From Echinococcus granulosus (Eukaryota > Platyhelminthes > Cestoda > Cyclophyllidea > Taeniidae), in assembly GCF_000524195.1 (NCBI RefSeq), contig NW_020170394.1:1267845-1331844 (forward strand): a stretch of 64,000 nt of DNA, given 5' to 3'. The position numbers and the translations under genes are program-made. Below, one piece after another: positions 46,801 through 61,000 of the stretch. The notes beneath the pieces were generated by a model. It worked only from the letters and a program-made list of their open reading frames with translations. It ran no database searches and had not been told where the DNA came from. The stretch's first letter is position 1, and every line of letters starts with the position of its first letter.

Positions 46801-49800
46801 AGCCGGCAGAGCACATCGCTTCCGAAAGCACTTACTATTGGCGAATCTAAAATATGTATTTTCTGAGTTAGCAATTGGGCCGAACTCTTTGGAGGATCAG
46901 AAAGGACATGATCAATGGCAGCAAGAGAAATTAGTTGACGAAGGCACCTTTGTCAATGAACACAATTAATACCGACTGAGATACACAATGGAAAATGTAA
47001 ATAGAGGTGTAAGATAGACAAATTTTGTCAGAATAATTAACGCAATTTCAAATAATTAGGCTATTCATATGAGTGAACTTTTACTTTAAAAAACACTCAG
47101 CTGAAAAGTCTACAAAATTGTTCGCGATTTGCCAAAATGCTCACCTTTAGTGCAACAAGCTTAGAGATGGGGTGCAAAATTAAGCCTCTGTCAGGAGGTT
47201 CCTGAGAAAATAACCAAAATCAAAAAAGATTAAAATCTTTTGGAGGAACCACGAAAACCACATTTTTAAAGAACAGTGGAGGCGTACAATAAAGAGACCT
47301 TGATTTAGGACAAAGAGAGTGTTACAGAGCCCCTGAAACAATTAGAGTTGACGAGAGAAGGTAGGGAAAATAGGAATAATGCCTTAGATTGTACACCCAA
47401 ATTAATACCCGAAGTATCAAGGAGAGTCACAAGACTAGATTTATAATAATTTGCTATGTTACGCTTTGCGAGTGTTCAATGAAGAGTGATTTCTGAGTGT
47501 TGGGTTTAAATCAAGACTGCATTTATATTAATGGGATTTGATCAGCTGCTTTCGACATTTGTGGAAGGAAGCAGAATCTATATACAACACTCGGTTACAA
47601 AGTGGAAAATACGTTAAAACAATTCTGACAATGGAGCACGCTTTGAATTGATACAGCTCCTCATTATGAAGACTGCATTTTAGGGTATTTTTGAATAAAC
47701 CCAATTAGGCCACTCATAAACTTAGGCAGAAATTCATGTCTGGGATTTTGTTAGTTTTTAGCTTAAGGAGTAATTAAAACCACTTTAAAACTAAATAGCT
47801 TTTTAACTAAACAATATGATTAGCTACATGCGCTTACAATTTTTGAAGCGGTTTGAAATGTAAATAGCAATTTCCGGAATGTCATCAAATTCATCTTCGA
47901 GTTTTATTTCCATTTCTGCCTACCAATTCAGGTACAGTTGAAAATTTCGTCAAGATTACCAACTGAAACCATAAAACAGGTCTTTGTAATTAAACATGGT
48001 GATGAAAATAACTAGCTCACCTCCTTTTTGAATGTTGGCATTCGAAATCAACGAATAGAAATGGCTGTCAGACACACGGAGTCTTTTGAGCCTTATCCTC
48101 ATTCATTGTGCCTAATATAGTCTCATGGGGTTGCGTAATTTAAATCAACAACTGTTTGTGCGTAGTTTATTTCTGCGAGTAACCTCGTGCTTCCTTCATA
48201 AATGATCACAGCTGAGATGGGATTTTAATGCTGAGAATGTAGGCAAGAACACCTAGAGGCAACCAAGCACACAACGTTGAGTAAGTCGGATACCGTTCAC
48301 CTGGTGCAATTCATTAGCCGCAGTAGGATGTTTCTAGGGCACACCAAAATGGGATTCCAGTGGTAGCTGTGACGACAAAACAGGACTGATATACAAAAAC
48401 GCGATTCCTTACAAGTGCAAATGATAAAAAAGAGGCAGGAATAAGTGCATTGGAATTTGACATTGACGAATGTACAAATTCGATTTGCCAGTCTAGTACA
48501 CGCTTTTCAGCTCTACACAGTTGGGAAAATTCAAGAGAGTGAATATTTTTTATCGCATGCGAAATTTACACCATGATGGGTACGAAACGCAGACGACCAT
48601 TTGGACTGAAAGTGGCACATTTACCATCACTAGTAATGTTTCCAAATATTTTACCTCAGAAATCCACAGTCTAGGAGGTTTTGTGCAGAGGCTTTGGAGA
48701 CGCACAAAAAGACTCTACTTACATCAATTCAGGGCGAAATCGTTTCATGCTTGGAAGTTCCAATGTGCAAAAATAATAAAGGTGAGTACACTGAAGTATT
48801 TCATCAGTAAACACAAAGCTAAGTAGTCTGTAATGCTGGAATTCTAGCTTTCCTTCTGATGCTTAGCCGCAAGATAATAATTTATAAAGTAACAATTTGC
48901 CTCAACGCCAGTTACAGCGGGCATGAAAAGTGCATCAGTTTGGACGAGAGTACGAGTGAGCTGCAGACTCTGTTTTGCTGAGTCTTGTCTCCACCTGCTG
49001 CACTTTTGGGTCACGAGGTTGTCTGAAAGTCTGCATACAGGGCGTCTCGACGTCTATTCTCGAGTGACTCATAAAAAGTATCAAAACGAAAATAGAGATG
49101 CCGCTAAGCCGAACAAAGCTAGGTAATGTCCTCTGTGTATGGATCTCTGATCAAATGAAGAAAAGAGATTTCATGATAAGCATCTACACAACCACTATTT
49201 GTTACGAGTGTTGCAACAATTTTACCCGTATTTTATGTCAGGTCCGTCAAGACTCATCAATAAGAAAGTGAATAAATAGGCAGGGAATAATAGTGTGGAT
49301 AAATAGGTTTCCTATTTCATGTCACGTTACAGGTACTTTGGTTAGAGGCTGATTTATCACACTGTTTTTGTGCCAATAGTTCTCAAAAGTTTTGATGGAA
49401 GACTGTGGCAAACAATTTCATGCGTTTTGTATTTAATAACCTAGTTTCACTGCTTGGACTGCAACACATTCTATCATTCTATTCCCGAAGGAGCAAATGT
49501 TGTGGAGCGAATGGTTAAAAGAGAAATTGCGTAAGCGGAACACGTGACAGTCAGTTGTAAAGGTTGGGCCTTGTTGTGAAAAATGGTTTGACTGTCGTCT
49601 GAATTAATCATGAGTCTAGCCTTATTATTCAGCATTATTCAAACCTCTTCAGGAAAGCAGTGATGTGCATCTCTTTCTTTTTTTTCACATGGCTAATAGG
49701 GATTGTAGTAGACAAGCTAGGGCGACAAAATTCAATAACTAAACTATTTTCAGGTGAATTATAGACAGAGGGTCCCAACAACCCAAAGTCAAATTTTCAA

Positions 49801-52800
49801 AACGGTATTTAATTAGTAGAAAAACTATGTAGGCACTAATATGCTTTCCCATAGTAGATCGGATAAGACTTTATCACCTATGAATAAGGAAAATGCGAAA
49901 TCAACTTTTGTTATTTATAAGATTTGTTTGACTAAGTAGAGTGGTAACTGGATATAAATAATCGTTCTCAAGCCGGTCTGTCAGCCTTGTTTAGTTATGG
50001 AGTCGCAGTCCAAAATTGCAAGTCACGTTCAGTCATGCGTTTTTGTGTTCTCCGCATTAATACATTCCTTTTGTGGTATTAGATGAGTGAGAATGTGAGT
50101 TGACAGGTCACATTTCTCTGACAATCCCGTTCAATATTAAATACACTTTTTTAACTTCCTGCTTCTATGTATCCCTCTAGGGACGTCAAAAAAGCCTCAA
50201 AATCCTATTTAGTAGTAAGCGATAGATATTTACTAGCGACGTAAGGGTCAATGAAAATATTCAGATTGAAAATTAGAGATTCTGATACCCCAGTTAAGAC
50301 TGCCACCATATGTGCTTTTATATGCTACAACCTCACGGTTTTGCCTGTTTAAATTTACATTTGTTTCCGGGATTAGAATATGAAAATAGTCGTGAAGAAT
50401 TAGCACTAATGGAATCTGTGCTCAAAGTAAACTTGGGTCCAGGGAGGGCGATTCTACGAAAGCGGAGAGGAAAAAGAGTCTTTGCTCTGTGGGCTTTCAA
50501 TAGCATTCATGAATATCAAAGAACTAATCAACTTGGTCAGATTGCTAGGTGTGGGTAAGGGGGAAGAAGAGGAAAAGAAAGGATATTTATGAATGCTTTA
50601 TCTGTATTTTGAAATAACAGCATTCTCAGTATAAGGGCACGGTGGTATAAATTGTAGTTTCCTGAATTTAGAACAAATTTAAGCCTTAGTCGTTTGCTTG
50701 ACTGCATAATATATACATATATTCCCTGTTATTCTAATTTTAAAGGTAGAAAACTTGGACATTAACCCTTCAACCCTATGGTTGAAGCAGATCAACTAAC
50801 ATTTATTTACCACCTAAGGTGACATGTGACAGTCAATCTGGCAGATTCTAGCGTCCGGTTTGGTTTTCGTGTGGGCCAAGTGTACGGGTGGTGTGGTGGC
50901 CTATATATATAGACGAAGCGAAGGGTGACCGCAACCACGTGAACAGAAGAGCCAGCGTGGTTAGATGTACAGTTGAAACAAATGTCGTTCTGCCACAACA
51001 CGTCCGATGTTATTACAAAGCAAAAATGAATCCATTTCATACGTTGTGGAATTACGGAAGTTGTGTTCACAAACATTGTTTAAAAAGTTGTAAAATTTAA
51101 AAAGGCCAAGAAGGCCGAATAGCAAGTAATCGGACATAACCTATCTGACTGTAAGAAACTAATCAACGAAATACAAATGAAGAGCATCTTATAAACATAA
51201 ACAAACGTTTACCTAACAGAAGTAGTTTTTTAATCGAAGCACGAACGCGAAAACTCATAATTTAATAAATGCAAACGAAAACAAGCTTTATCATCACCCT
51301 GCATTTGTTGGAGAACTCAGGAACTTCAATTAGGTTGAACATTGTCCACAGTTTAAATAATGCAGTTGCAAAGCTCTTTCCGGAGCCTCCATAAAAAGAA
51401 ATGCAATGTGATTCTATCAGCTTACAGTTACTTTAATTCTTTGCGGAAACAAACCCATCTACATGCTTACCTTTAAGGCATTTTTAGTAGTTAAGTAGTT
51501 ACGCTTGGACTTGTAATAGCCGTCAGATAAATTTGATACATGTCAATCTGAGGCTAGGTTTAGTGCCAGGGGCAATTAGTCCCACATATTTCACTTATTT
51601 TATTAAGTGCATTTCATTTTGATTCGTGAATTGCAGCCATCTCTGTGGGCCATCAGGTGTCCGTTTAGCACATTAATGTGTCCTAAAATCATGCTCGATT
51701 TTCGTCAATGAATGAAGACGCGTTAAGAAAGTTTTCGGATTCTTAATAAATATGCTTTTGGTTTTCCGGTTTTTTGGTGAAGCGTTTCCTTTGAAGGTAG
51801 CAGAAACGTTGTAGGCAGTTTTTAATGGTGACAGTGAATCGCAAAGGAAATGTCGCCTAGTTCCATGAAATGAGCCGCGCATGGCGAGCGTTACATTAGA
51901 GGCGCATCAAGTGACGCTAATAAATGGAAATAAAGAACGATTCTCATGCGTACTTCATCGGAAAAGGAAGGGAGTCCATGTGCTATTAAATAAGAAAATT
52001 TCGGGAATATGAAGCAAAACTCAGTAAATTATTTGGTATACTCCATGTCATGGCGCCATTTCAGATGATTTTGGATTCTATGAAGGGCTCGTTCGTGCGC
52101 TGGTTTCAAAATCCACGAACTTTAAATAAAACATCAACTTGAGGAATCCTTGTTTTACTTTGTAACTCTGGATATTTAAACAAATACCCTTTGAACTTTG
52201 TCACAGGGGCGTAATATGACACTCGTGTATGTGTGCACATATAATAATTTATATTTAAGGTTAGCAGTTCAGCAAAACACATGCTTGACTCCATCCGACG
52301 ATTTCATCTTGCTTGGCCTGGAGTACGCAGATCAATCAACGGTACCTTGGCCTGTCACTAAACCAGCTTGTTTATTACCACAACTAATTTTAAAGTTCGT
52401 GAGAGACAGGATTAACAAGCCTGCTAAGTCAAGATCATGCACGCAAAAGGAAGAGCTTAATGAGTAATTTTGGGGCAGAATATTCGAAGAACACTTGGTA
52501 AATTATTTTTGTGAATAGGGCAAAATTATGTAAAATAATATAAAATTCAGACATCGGTTTAGAGAAGTACCGGTAGACTGAGCTAAGCTAGTTTTTTTTT
52601 TCATCTTAAATTTAGGGATAGCCTCAACCAAAATTTGATGCTTTTATGAGGTAAACCACTGGGTAATTCATACACAGCGCTACACCGTACCCACTGATGG
52701 CTGGTTTGCAGGATTGACAATCAACACAAAGATCGCCTTTCCGTGATGTAATATGAAAAGATTGTTTGGTTCCACGCTTAAACACTTTTAGGGAAAAATG

Positions 52801-55409
52801 GCGAAGACAAGATATAAATTTGTCCAACTAGCCATAAAAGGACAAAAGTTTAATAAAAAAACCAAAAAGATTTTCCTCTGACGCCATCAGCCGACTTATT
52901 GCACTAGCTCAACAGATCTTAGATAATGCCTTTACAGACAAATGACGATCAAGTCTCATATAGTGCAAATGATTTCTGAAATCTCTTCCAGTACTTCCAC
53001 AGTTATCTGCAAATAAACAGTTCTAATAAATTAATGAAAGTCCTGCTCCTTTGAAAATGAAAAATAAAATATTTTAATTTGAGTGTATTAATGAGAGACA
53101 AAAACTTCAACAAGACTGCTGAAAATAGCTGTGCGCAATAGCCAGCAGTCCCTTTTGTAAATGCATTGTGAAACGGAATTCCCTCAGCTAATGCTTGTCC
53201 ACTAGACCTACTCTAAATTCGTAAAAATCTCTCACTAAAAATTTAATGTCAGAAGGCATGGAAACTCACATTTCGTCACCAAATAGTAACGCAATTTTAC
53301 GATCTGGTAATAAAAAGTGAACATATAGATGCTCTGGGACGTCACAATTCTGAATGCAATATGGATATTGGGTGCATCCAATCCTTAAGTGAGAGTATAA
53401 GGAAGGGTTGAAAATGCAGCCCTGAGCAAACCTAAAGCCACCAATAAACATAGTAAATAAAGAAACGTTGACTGAATTTTAGATTGCCTTGTACATCAAC
53501 GCAGATAAAACCAAAAATAAAATTATTTTAGGTGGGCCGTATTTAAAAAAATGGGTTGAGCAACCGCGATTTCCAAATTCAGCCATTCCCGAAAACTAAA
53601 CCGATGTTTTAATCTTGAATTTGTGTTCGGCACTGTCTATGCTCAATTTGTATCTCAGCGGATGACTGACTCGCTCACAAACGCACAAGCTTACGGCTTG
53701 ATTCTTCCGACTTTCAAGTTCATGCCTTCTCCACAAAAACGAGTAATACAGACTTCATGAGCGAGCAGCAAACAGTTAAAACTAGCTTCCTCATCTTATT
53801 TAACAATTTTAAATTGCAAACCGCCATGATTTATGCTGGTTTAAGAGCCATGAGGTTCTCATTTCCCTGTCAAGAACCGCAGGGGAGAATTTCTACACTT
53901 CTATGTATACCTATGCATTCCCATTCATTGATTCTCAGGCTCCATTGTTAAGGGCAAATTCATATGGCACCATTTCAGAGGCTTAGAGAAGGCGCCTTTG
54001 ATCTGAGTTGCGATGTTTGTAATGAACGCATTCATTATGGGAGACGTGAAAGACTTTTGTTTGTCAGGCGTACCAATGCAACAAACAGGTTTCTTGACCT
54101 GTGTCAGAAAAATGGGGTGAAAAATAAACTAGACGAGGTTAAGAAACTGTAGCCTACAAAATGAAAGCTTATATTTTATGCGAAAAATCTGCTTCTGCCA
54201 TAAATGAATAGATTTCCAAGTTGGTTCTTATAAAATGTTACTAAGAAAATGAGTGAAATACATAATTTGAGAACCACCAAAAAATATTTCTTTCCACCGT
54301 AGGTAATTTTCCTTAAAATTCTTGCATTATTACCAATTACTTATCCTTGAAGCCTTAGTTTAAGCTCGAGTATTGGCCTTGCCCAGTATTTCTGGGCAAA
54401 ATTCTGACTACTATGGAGAAATGTGTCAAAAAGACCAGAACAATCGGGGAAAACAGTTGGAAGGATCACAATTTTAATTGCTTTTAATGTGATGTTTTTG
54501 AGATCCCCCACCTTTGAAATGACACTTTTCTTTGGCATCAGATGCCAAAATCCACACCTAGTTATCCTAAGAATCAGGAAGGTTTCTTTAGTCCTCTGAG
54601 AGTTTTGGAACAATTTGCAAAACGGTCAGTAGGAGTCAAAGCACTGAAAATAAACTTGGCCTTACAAAGTTTTTTTCGCAGTTGATCAACAGTGTTGCAG
54701 CATGGCTAACTGATGGTCGACAACTGATGGATTGCCAGTTTGGTTTCCATGTGATCCCGCATAGTATTGATATCGTTGTTATCAATTTCTGTTCACGGAA
54801 CAAGTGATCATTTGTGATAACTAGCCAGAAGTAACCAGAACTTGTCGATAAAAATCGGCCCCGATGCAGATACGGTACTTGAGGATGGAAGATTTTAGAG
54901 CCTGCTGTGTGCGCTTGGGCGGGTAACTGAATCTTCAAATCAAGCATGGTGACAACTGCTATTTATTTAAAAGTAGTATTGCTATTTCGGGTAATCATCT
55001 TAGGTATATGTAATCAAAATGGACCCAAAACTTCACTGACAACTCATTCTTAGTCACTGATAGCCAGTGTACGTAATCTTCAGGTAAAAGCAAAATCTAG
55101 AAACTCATATACAGCAGGGATTTTCCTCTGAAACACTTTTTGTAGAAAAAAAAAATGAATGGCTTCGTGATCGATGGAATTCAATCACGTGCAGGGTGCT
55201 AATGCAACTAACGCGCCCCGTCTGTGTAAAAGCGCTTAAGTGCCCTGCAAATGGGGAATTCTAGGAGCGAACCCAAATACAGAACGCGTCTATCGAAAGA
55301 ATTTAATCTCCAAGGCTCACATGAGAGATTTGAGGTGAAGAAAAAATGCCTACAGTCCCAGCGAAAGGCCCACGTGATCCGCCTTCAGGGCTAAGCCACC
55401 GGAATACTA

Positions 55410-55805
55410 ATGGGGAGAGAGAAATTGGTGATGAATGGGATGTGGGACATGGGAGCATGGACAACACATCGACCTCATGCATACAATGTGGTTTTACAGC
55501 GAGGATCGAGACCTTTTATCAACGACGCATTTACGGCCATTTGGCTAGCCGTACAAAGACTTCACAATATCACCACTTTCAGAAAGTTACCAAAAATAAA
55601 AGTAAGCGCCAATCATATTTCCAAAAACGGTCCGCCTCATTCAGGTGAAAATAATTCCGACTCATGGGAAAGACTGCATTACTACAAATCTGTTTGCCGA
55701 TTTACTAATTTAACCCAGAATAAACATGTGGCCTCCGTAAACGGCCAGGAGGGTGCATTAATTTTTCAGAAAATTCCCAACTATGGCGGGGAATTAGTGC
55801 CTTAG
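55410..55805 (+). other. unassigned 131-codon open frame in a GC-richer segment
   Basis: Overlaps another open frame (55346-55648) on the same strand. It reads INDAFTAIWLAVQRLHNITT and has no recognisable domain. Composition differs from the flanks, suggesting an insertion. Confidence 0.2.
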
Positions 55806-56180
55806 GAAAGAGAGTAGCGATTAGCTAAATCAATCAACCAATCAGACTTTTGCCATCTGACGTCAGCAGAGATTAGCAAATGTATTTTATAAAATTGCAA
55901 ACTTTAATCAGATTAAACAAAAAATTGACTTAAGACGATTCGGACCAAATTAATCTAAGCAAGATTTCGACTACCCCCTAAAATAATAAGTGAGTGACGC
56001 ATGCCCGTTTAATGGTGGATGTCAAAACATTTAGACGAGCTATATTAAAGTTCTCCTTCATAATTGGAGTTTATAGGGAGGCATTTTATATGGACAAGGG
56101 TGTGGAGATAGTTATGCCTCTCCAACAACGTGAGCCGCAAGCAAATTGTCAACACAAAATATTCAACATTGCAAACCATG

Positions 56181-56377
56181 TGTAATACGATAGTGGTTTA
56201 TCCCTCGGTTCTGGTGAGGCGCCACTTTTGTACTTCGAATTAGCCCCCTTGTACCTCGTTGGGTGGGCTGGCCTTTTGGGTTATGCCAATAGCCCAGACA
56301 CCTTCTCCGTGCTGAATATATATATTCTGCCCGAGTATTTTGTCTTCTTTCGTCTTCAGGGAGTCTCGGGACGCTAC
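56181..56377 (+). repeat. left arm of the inverted repeat
   Basis: Shares blocks such as TTTATCCCTCGG, GGTGAGGCGCCACTTTTGT and TCTTCTTTCGTCTTCAGGGA with the reverse complement of the right arm. Confidence 0.8.
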
Positions 56378-56743
56378 ACATGACCATGCAAGACAATGAA
56401 GCGGTGATGTACACCTAATTAACCAAAAGACACCTAATAAAAACATGGATTTTTTTAAAACACATAACATAGCATAGAATATTGGAACATTTTACAGGTG
56501 CAATTTTAGAACGTGACACTGCCTGTAGATTACACTTATAGCCTCTTGGCTTCCTTGGAAAACTTGAGTAGGCACATAAACACGTAGTGAGTAAATGTGG
56601 GCTAGCAGTATATTTGCACTAAGATAAAGGGGAAAAATCGAGGCAAAACGTTGACCTTAATATAGATAAAATAACCAGGTGCAACGACACTTGAGGAAAA
56701 GAAGCGAAATCAGGTTATCTCGTAGAGAGTGCTAAGGTGAAAT

Positions 56744-56937
56744 ATAGCGTCCCAAGACTCCCTGAAGACGAAAGAAGACACAATGCCCGGACAAAATATA
56801 TATTCAGCGCAGAGAATGTGTCTGGGCTACTGGCATGGCCCGAAGGTCAGCCCACCCAACAAGATACAAGAAGGCTAATTTAAATCACAAAAGTGGCGCC
56901 TCACCAATACCGAGGGATAAACCACCATCGTCTTACA
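56744..56937 (-). repeat. right arm of the inverted repeat
   Basis: Inverse counterpart of the left arm, with the same block order read on the minus strand. Confidence 0.8.
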
Positions 56938-57952
56938 GATATGTTGTCAATTTCTACTTATTAGCACTTTATAACAGGAATAAATCATGAGTGAAACCAT
57001 TATTATACTGCCAATAATTAAAAATGATTGACAGCTATAGCTAAAAAAAGTAATCGCATTTTAGGATTAAAGATTTTTGCCTATTTCCCCTACTCTTTTA
57101 TACAAGGAAGTGAATATATTTCAGAGGAGTGTAGATTTTTGGAGCTCTAATGCACACATGTGGCAAGATTAAAAAATCCAACTGCAGACTTACGATAACG
57201 TACGTGTTTTAAAAGGCTTATGCAGTGTTGAGAGATTCATTTAAGGACATTGTTAGTTTTTGTTTATATGGACCAGATTGTCAAATTATGACCCTTTAAA
57301 ATTTTGCGGATTGGAGCAATCTTGCGCGCAAATAGGTTACTGAATGGTCACTGATCATTGTAAAACCGCTTAGAATAGTTACATGGTATGTTAAAAGTAA
57401 TCGCTAATATCACGTTTTTGATTTAACTTAATGCAACGCCACCAAAACATGTACTTGAGCTTTATATAATTGAATGTTTGACCAACCATCAGACTTTAAA
57501 TTTATCTTTCGTAATCTAAAAGAGTAATACGTGCAATTTATAAATTTTACCTCAATACTAAGGTGTGTGTGCATCTTGTTTGCAAAACTTAAGAATTCTT
57601 GCAATTTTTTATGATGGGAGATTGCCTTCTCATTGGCAAATAATATTTCAAATTTATAAGACAGGAATAATATCTTAGACAACTTAAGGCTTGCACTAAA
57701 GGCATGTGGTAGTACCTACTTAGAAAATTTGATTTTTTTAACGTTACTTTCTGGCACTTTCAACTGTTAATAGGCCGATGCGTAGTCACCAACCATTCTA
57801 AACGTCGCTATTTGACTGAGGCGTAAGTCAACAAAAATTCGATGCTTTAATTTCTTCATTCAGAATACCCCTTTCTAGGACTCTTGTCATCTTTTAATCA
57901 GTATTGAAATGCGACTTTTTGGAACTTTGAAAAAGAGCGCAAGCTGTTGAAG

Positions 57953-58012
57953 ATGGATGTTGCACATGTTCAGGTCTCTGATGAAGAACTCAAAAAACGG
58001 GCTTTCTATATC
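57953..58012 (+). CDS. OXR1-like exon 1
   Basis: 20 codons, MDVAHVQVSDEELKKRAFYI, donor GTAAGA, then a 52-nt intron that splits the LysM domain after its first strand. AAG precedes the ATG. Confidence 0.78.
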
Positions 58013-61000
58013 GTAAGAATGAAAGCTTGAACTGCAAACAGGTTTATTTGCCTTATTTGTTTAGGTAGAAAGTGGTGATTCTCTTGCAAGCATCGCAGCA
58101 AGGTTTGATTTAACTCCTTCTCGCCTATGCCAGATAAACAAACTCCGGAGCAATCATCTTTTTACTGGTCAACGTTTAAAGGTAGGTAAAGAAGAATTTG
58201 GGTGCCAAAAAGCAAAAGATGGGACTGCGGAACAAACCGAGGACCCTTGTGACTTCCAAGGTATAGCTTAGGACGAATAGTTATGGGTGAACTTGGAGAG
58301 TTCATTTCAAAGTTTGCTCTTTTAGTATTGTCTGACTGTTTATATAAATTATTTAGAAATGTTTGATTTAAATATAAAAGCTTTGTGCCATTTCTGCAAG
58401 TGCTTAACTAATGTGAGAATATTGAATAAATTCGTACTATTTATTTAAAATGATGGTCTTTGATGAATGTTTGAAAGGCAACAATATAAATTTCTTTTTA
58501 ACAACAGTTTATATGGATGATATTTCTAAGATAATTTAACTTGTCAGCTGGACTTTGAGGCAGTAAAGTGGTGGAAAAAATTAGATCAGCTTAGGACACT
58601 AAATTAATCAAAAATTAATTTGCTTTAGTTGAGTCACACAGACATTCGTTGCATCGCGATTGTATCTTCAAGGTTTTCTTAACTTGTCGATGCAATTTTC
58701 TTCGCCCTTAGAGTATTGTATTGTAGTGATCAATTAGTAATAACTGCGAGGATATTGGGTGCTCTTCTCATATTTTAGCTACAAACGTTGTAGCAGCCGC
58801 GCCTTCTCAGGAAAAAAGGTATAGACAAATATTCAAGCGACTTATTGGAGTAGAGTGGTTGGAAAAGTCACGCACAGTCAAAGTCGTCCAGGTGAGAACA
58901 AGAAGTGAACAATTACTTAGATTGATTCGTGCTCAAAGTACGTGGTAAAAAGACTCACCGCCTGCGGAACTTTCTTTCCATTCAAATTCTATGCCTTGAT
59001 CTGCATATAGCTTTATTCTTGATGGAATAAATATTATAGGACTTAGTATTTTTCATGCATAGTTTGATAAATTCTGTACGTTGCCTCTTCAGTAAGTTGA
59101 TATGCACTTGACTGACAATACCGTCTTTTTGACCACTTAGGCTGAAAACATCAAAACCAATGATGCCTTAGCTGCTGGCCGCCTGGAAGTAGATGCACGA
59201 TTTTGCCACGATTTGCATGTGAGATTTGTCGTTTCTCAAGACCTCTCTGAATATTTACTGGTGAAAATGCTAATTTTCATTAAAGTTGAGCTATCAAAAA
59301 GTAAGAGCAGTTAAACGTTGGATGGGAATACGCTTTATTACAATAGCAAATTTGTTAAAGACAAAATATGATTTTTAATAGCCACAGGAGCAAAATTCTA
59401 CAATCTGACCTCAAATAAACTGTTTACTTTAAAATATTTGAATGGCTCTCATATCCAAACAGCAAAACCTTTTTCAAGATTTAAAAGGATTTGTCCACCT
59501 ATCCCTTGTATTTATTTATCGATATAACAGTAGACAAAAGGAAAAACAAGTGGAATCATCCAAAAGTGGACTACAGATGCCAGATATGTGTAATTTTGCG
59601 TTTGCAGAGATGCGTTAGGGGAACATTGATCGCTACCATTGAGACCATCATGTTTCTACCGTTGAGCGAATGTGAGCATACGGCTGCTCTTTGCCAGGCA
59701 GCCATGGAAATGCGCTACGAAAATGTTCGTTCTGTTGCTGCATATGATGACGCCTCAGTTTTTGTCTTCACAAAGCGACCGAGGTAAGCACCAGCGGTCC
59801 TTCTCCTCTAATGCAATTCTTCATTCCATAGACCACTTTCTCTCTCCAGTACCTAACTATTATTATTGTTATCAGATCAGACTCACTCAAATTCTACCTA
59901 CCTCTTACTTTTTCGATTTTTAAAACCTTTACTTTAAGAGAGAATCAGGAATGAATCAACCGAAGACGATGACAAATAAATATGCAAAGAAGAAGAATTA
60001 AAGGTAGTGGAATAAACGGAGAAGTTTGGACTTAGCAAAGATCGTAATATAACCATTTTAGACTTGTAACGCACATCAACTAAAAGCTCTCAAATTGATG
60101 TGTTTAATTATAAACTGACCATAGATTTAAGTGGTTAAGCATGAAAGCCAGTAGTAAATAAAGCACGTTGTTGAAAAATTTGTGACGATTTTTTGCAATT
60201 AGGATAAAAAGGTTTATTTGCAAAAGGCCAACAGAGGTTAAAAATGTTAAAGTTTGGGTAATTTTTCTTCCAGGCCTGTTAATATGAAGTTCTTACATGA
60301 AGACACTTGCTAAAAGTGTTACCTGTTATAATTACTTCCACATGCCCAGATTACTGAGACAATGCGCCGACGGCCCCCCCTCTGAGGAAATTGAGCACCA
60401 CATTCTTTCCACGGCTACGTTTTCATCAAGCACCATAGCACCGGGTGAAGGCAAGTTCTTTAACTATTGGACTTGATTACGTCATGCTTCTTGCGTCCAT
60501 TTGAATGCTTTCCAGATGAAATAATGATAACTCATAATGCAGTTGTTGTGATAAACGACTACGAAAACCATAAGTGGTGCCACAAACTAATATCCATAGA
60601 TACTAACACAAACTGGTAGTTAATCTGCACTATAAACACAAAGTTTTACGCAATTTGAGTCATCTCGGCAGAACTTTGCCATTTGCAAACAGCACTGTCT
60701 AATATTGAATGCGTTGTTACGAGTCTGCGACAATTTCAGTAATCTCAATGCAATACTTTTGTGCTTTTGTTTTATGCATCCTACAGCAGCCTTTGCAGTA
60801 AATATGTTAAAAATTATCGAGAGGAAGGTAAAGTTATTGAGTGGTGCTTAATGAAACCAACCGTATAATTTTTTTCAATTAACTACCTGTAGAATATGCG
60901 TCAGTAAAGTAACAAAGCAGTGTGTGTCCATCCTGCATTCCCCTGCCAGGAATTGAATATGGAAGACTTACTGGGAATTTAGACAGTTGTCTTGAAACTT

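Larger units (their letters stand above)
56181..56937. mobile_element. foldback or MITE-like element with long inverted repeats
   Basis: The left arm 56181-56377 and the right arm 56744-56937 are reverse complements at about 85% by eye, differing by scattered substitutions and small gaps. The outer ends read TGTAATACGATAGTGG and CCACCATCGTCTTACA, so both begin TGTAA/TTACA. The 366-bp middle has no coding capacity. The two arms could be the terminal inverted repeats of a non-autonomous DNA transposon, or two copies of a short interspersed repeat inserted head to head. I could not see a clear target-site duplication. Confidence 0.7.
36963..57952. other. about 21 kb without a recognisable gene
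   Basis: AT-rich, with only short, unassigned open frames on both strands. Items worth naming are a 152-codon frame at 40342-40800, a GC-richer segment at 55150-55810 and the foldback element at 56181-56937. 5' untranslated exons of the OXR1-like gene may lie here unseen. Confidence 0.55.

Noticed and set aside
56163..56470. Minus-strand open frames of 76-83 codons
   Set aside because: They lie in the left arm of the inverted repeat, and the arm's counterpart does not preserve the frame.
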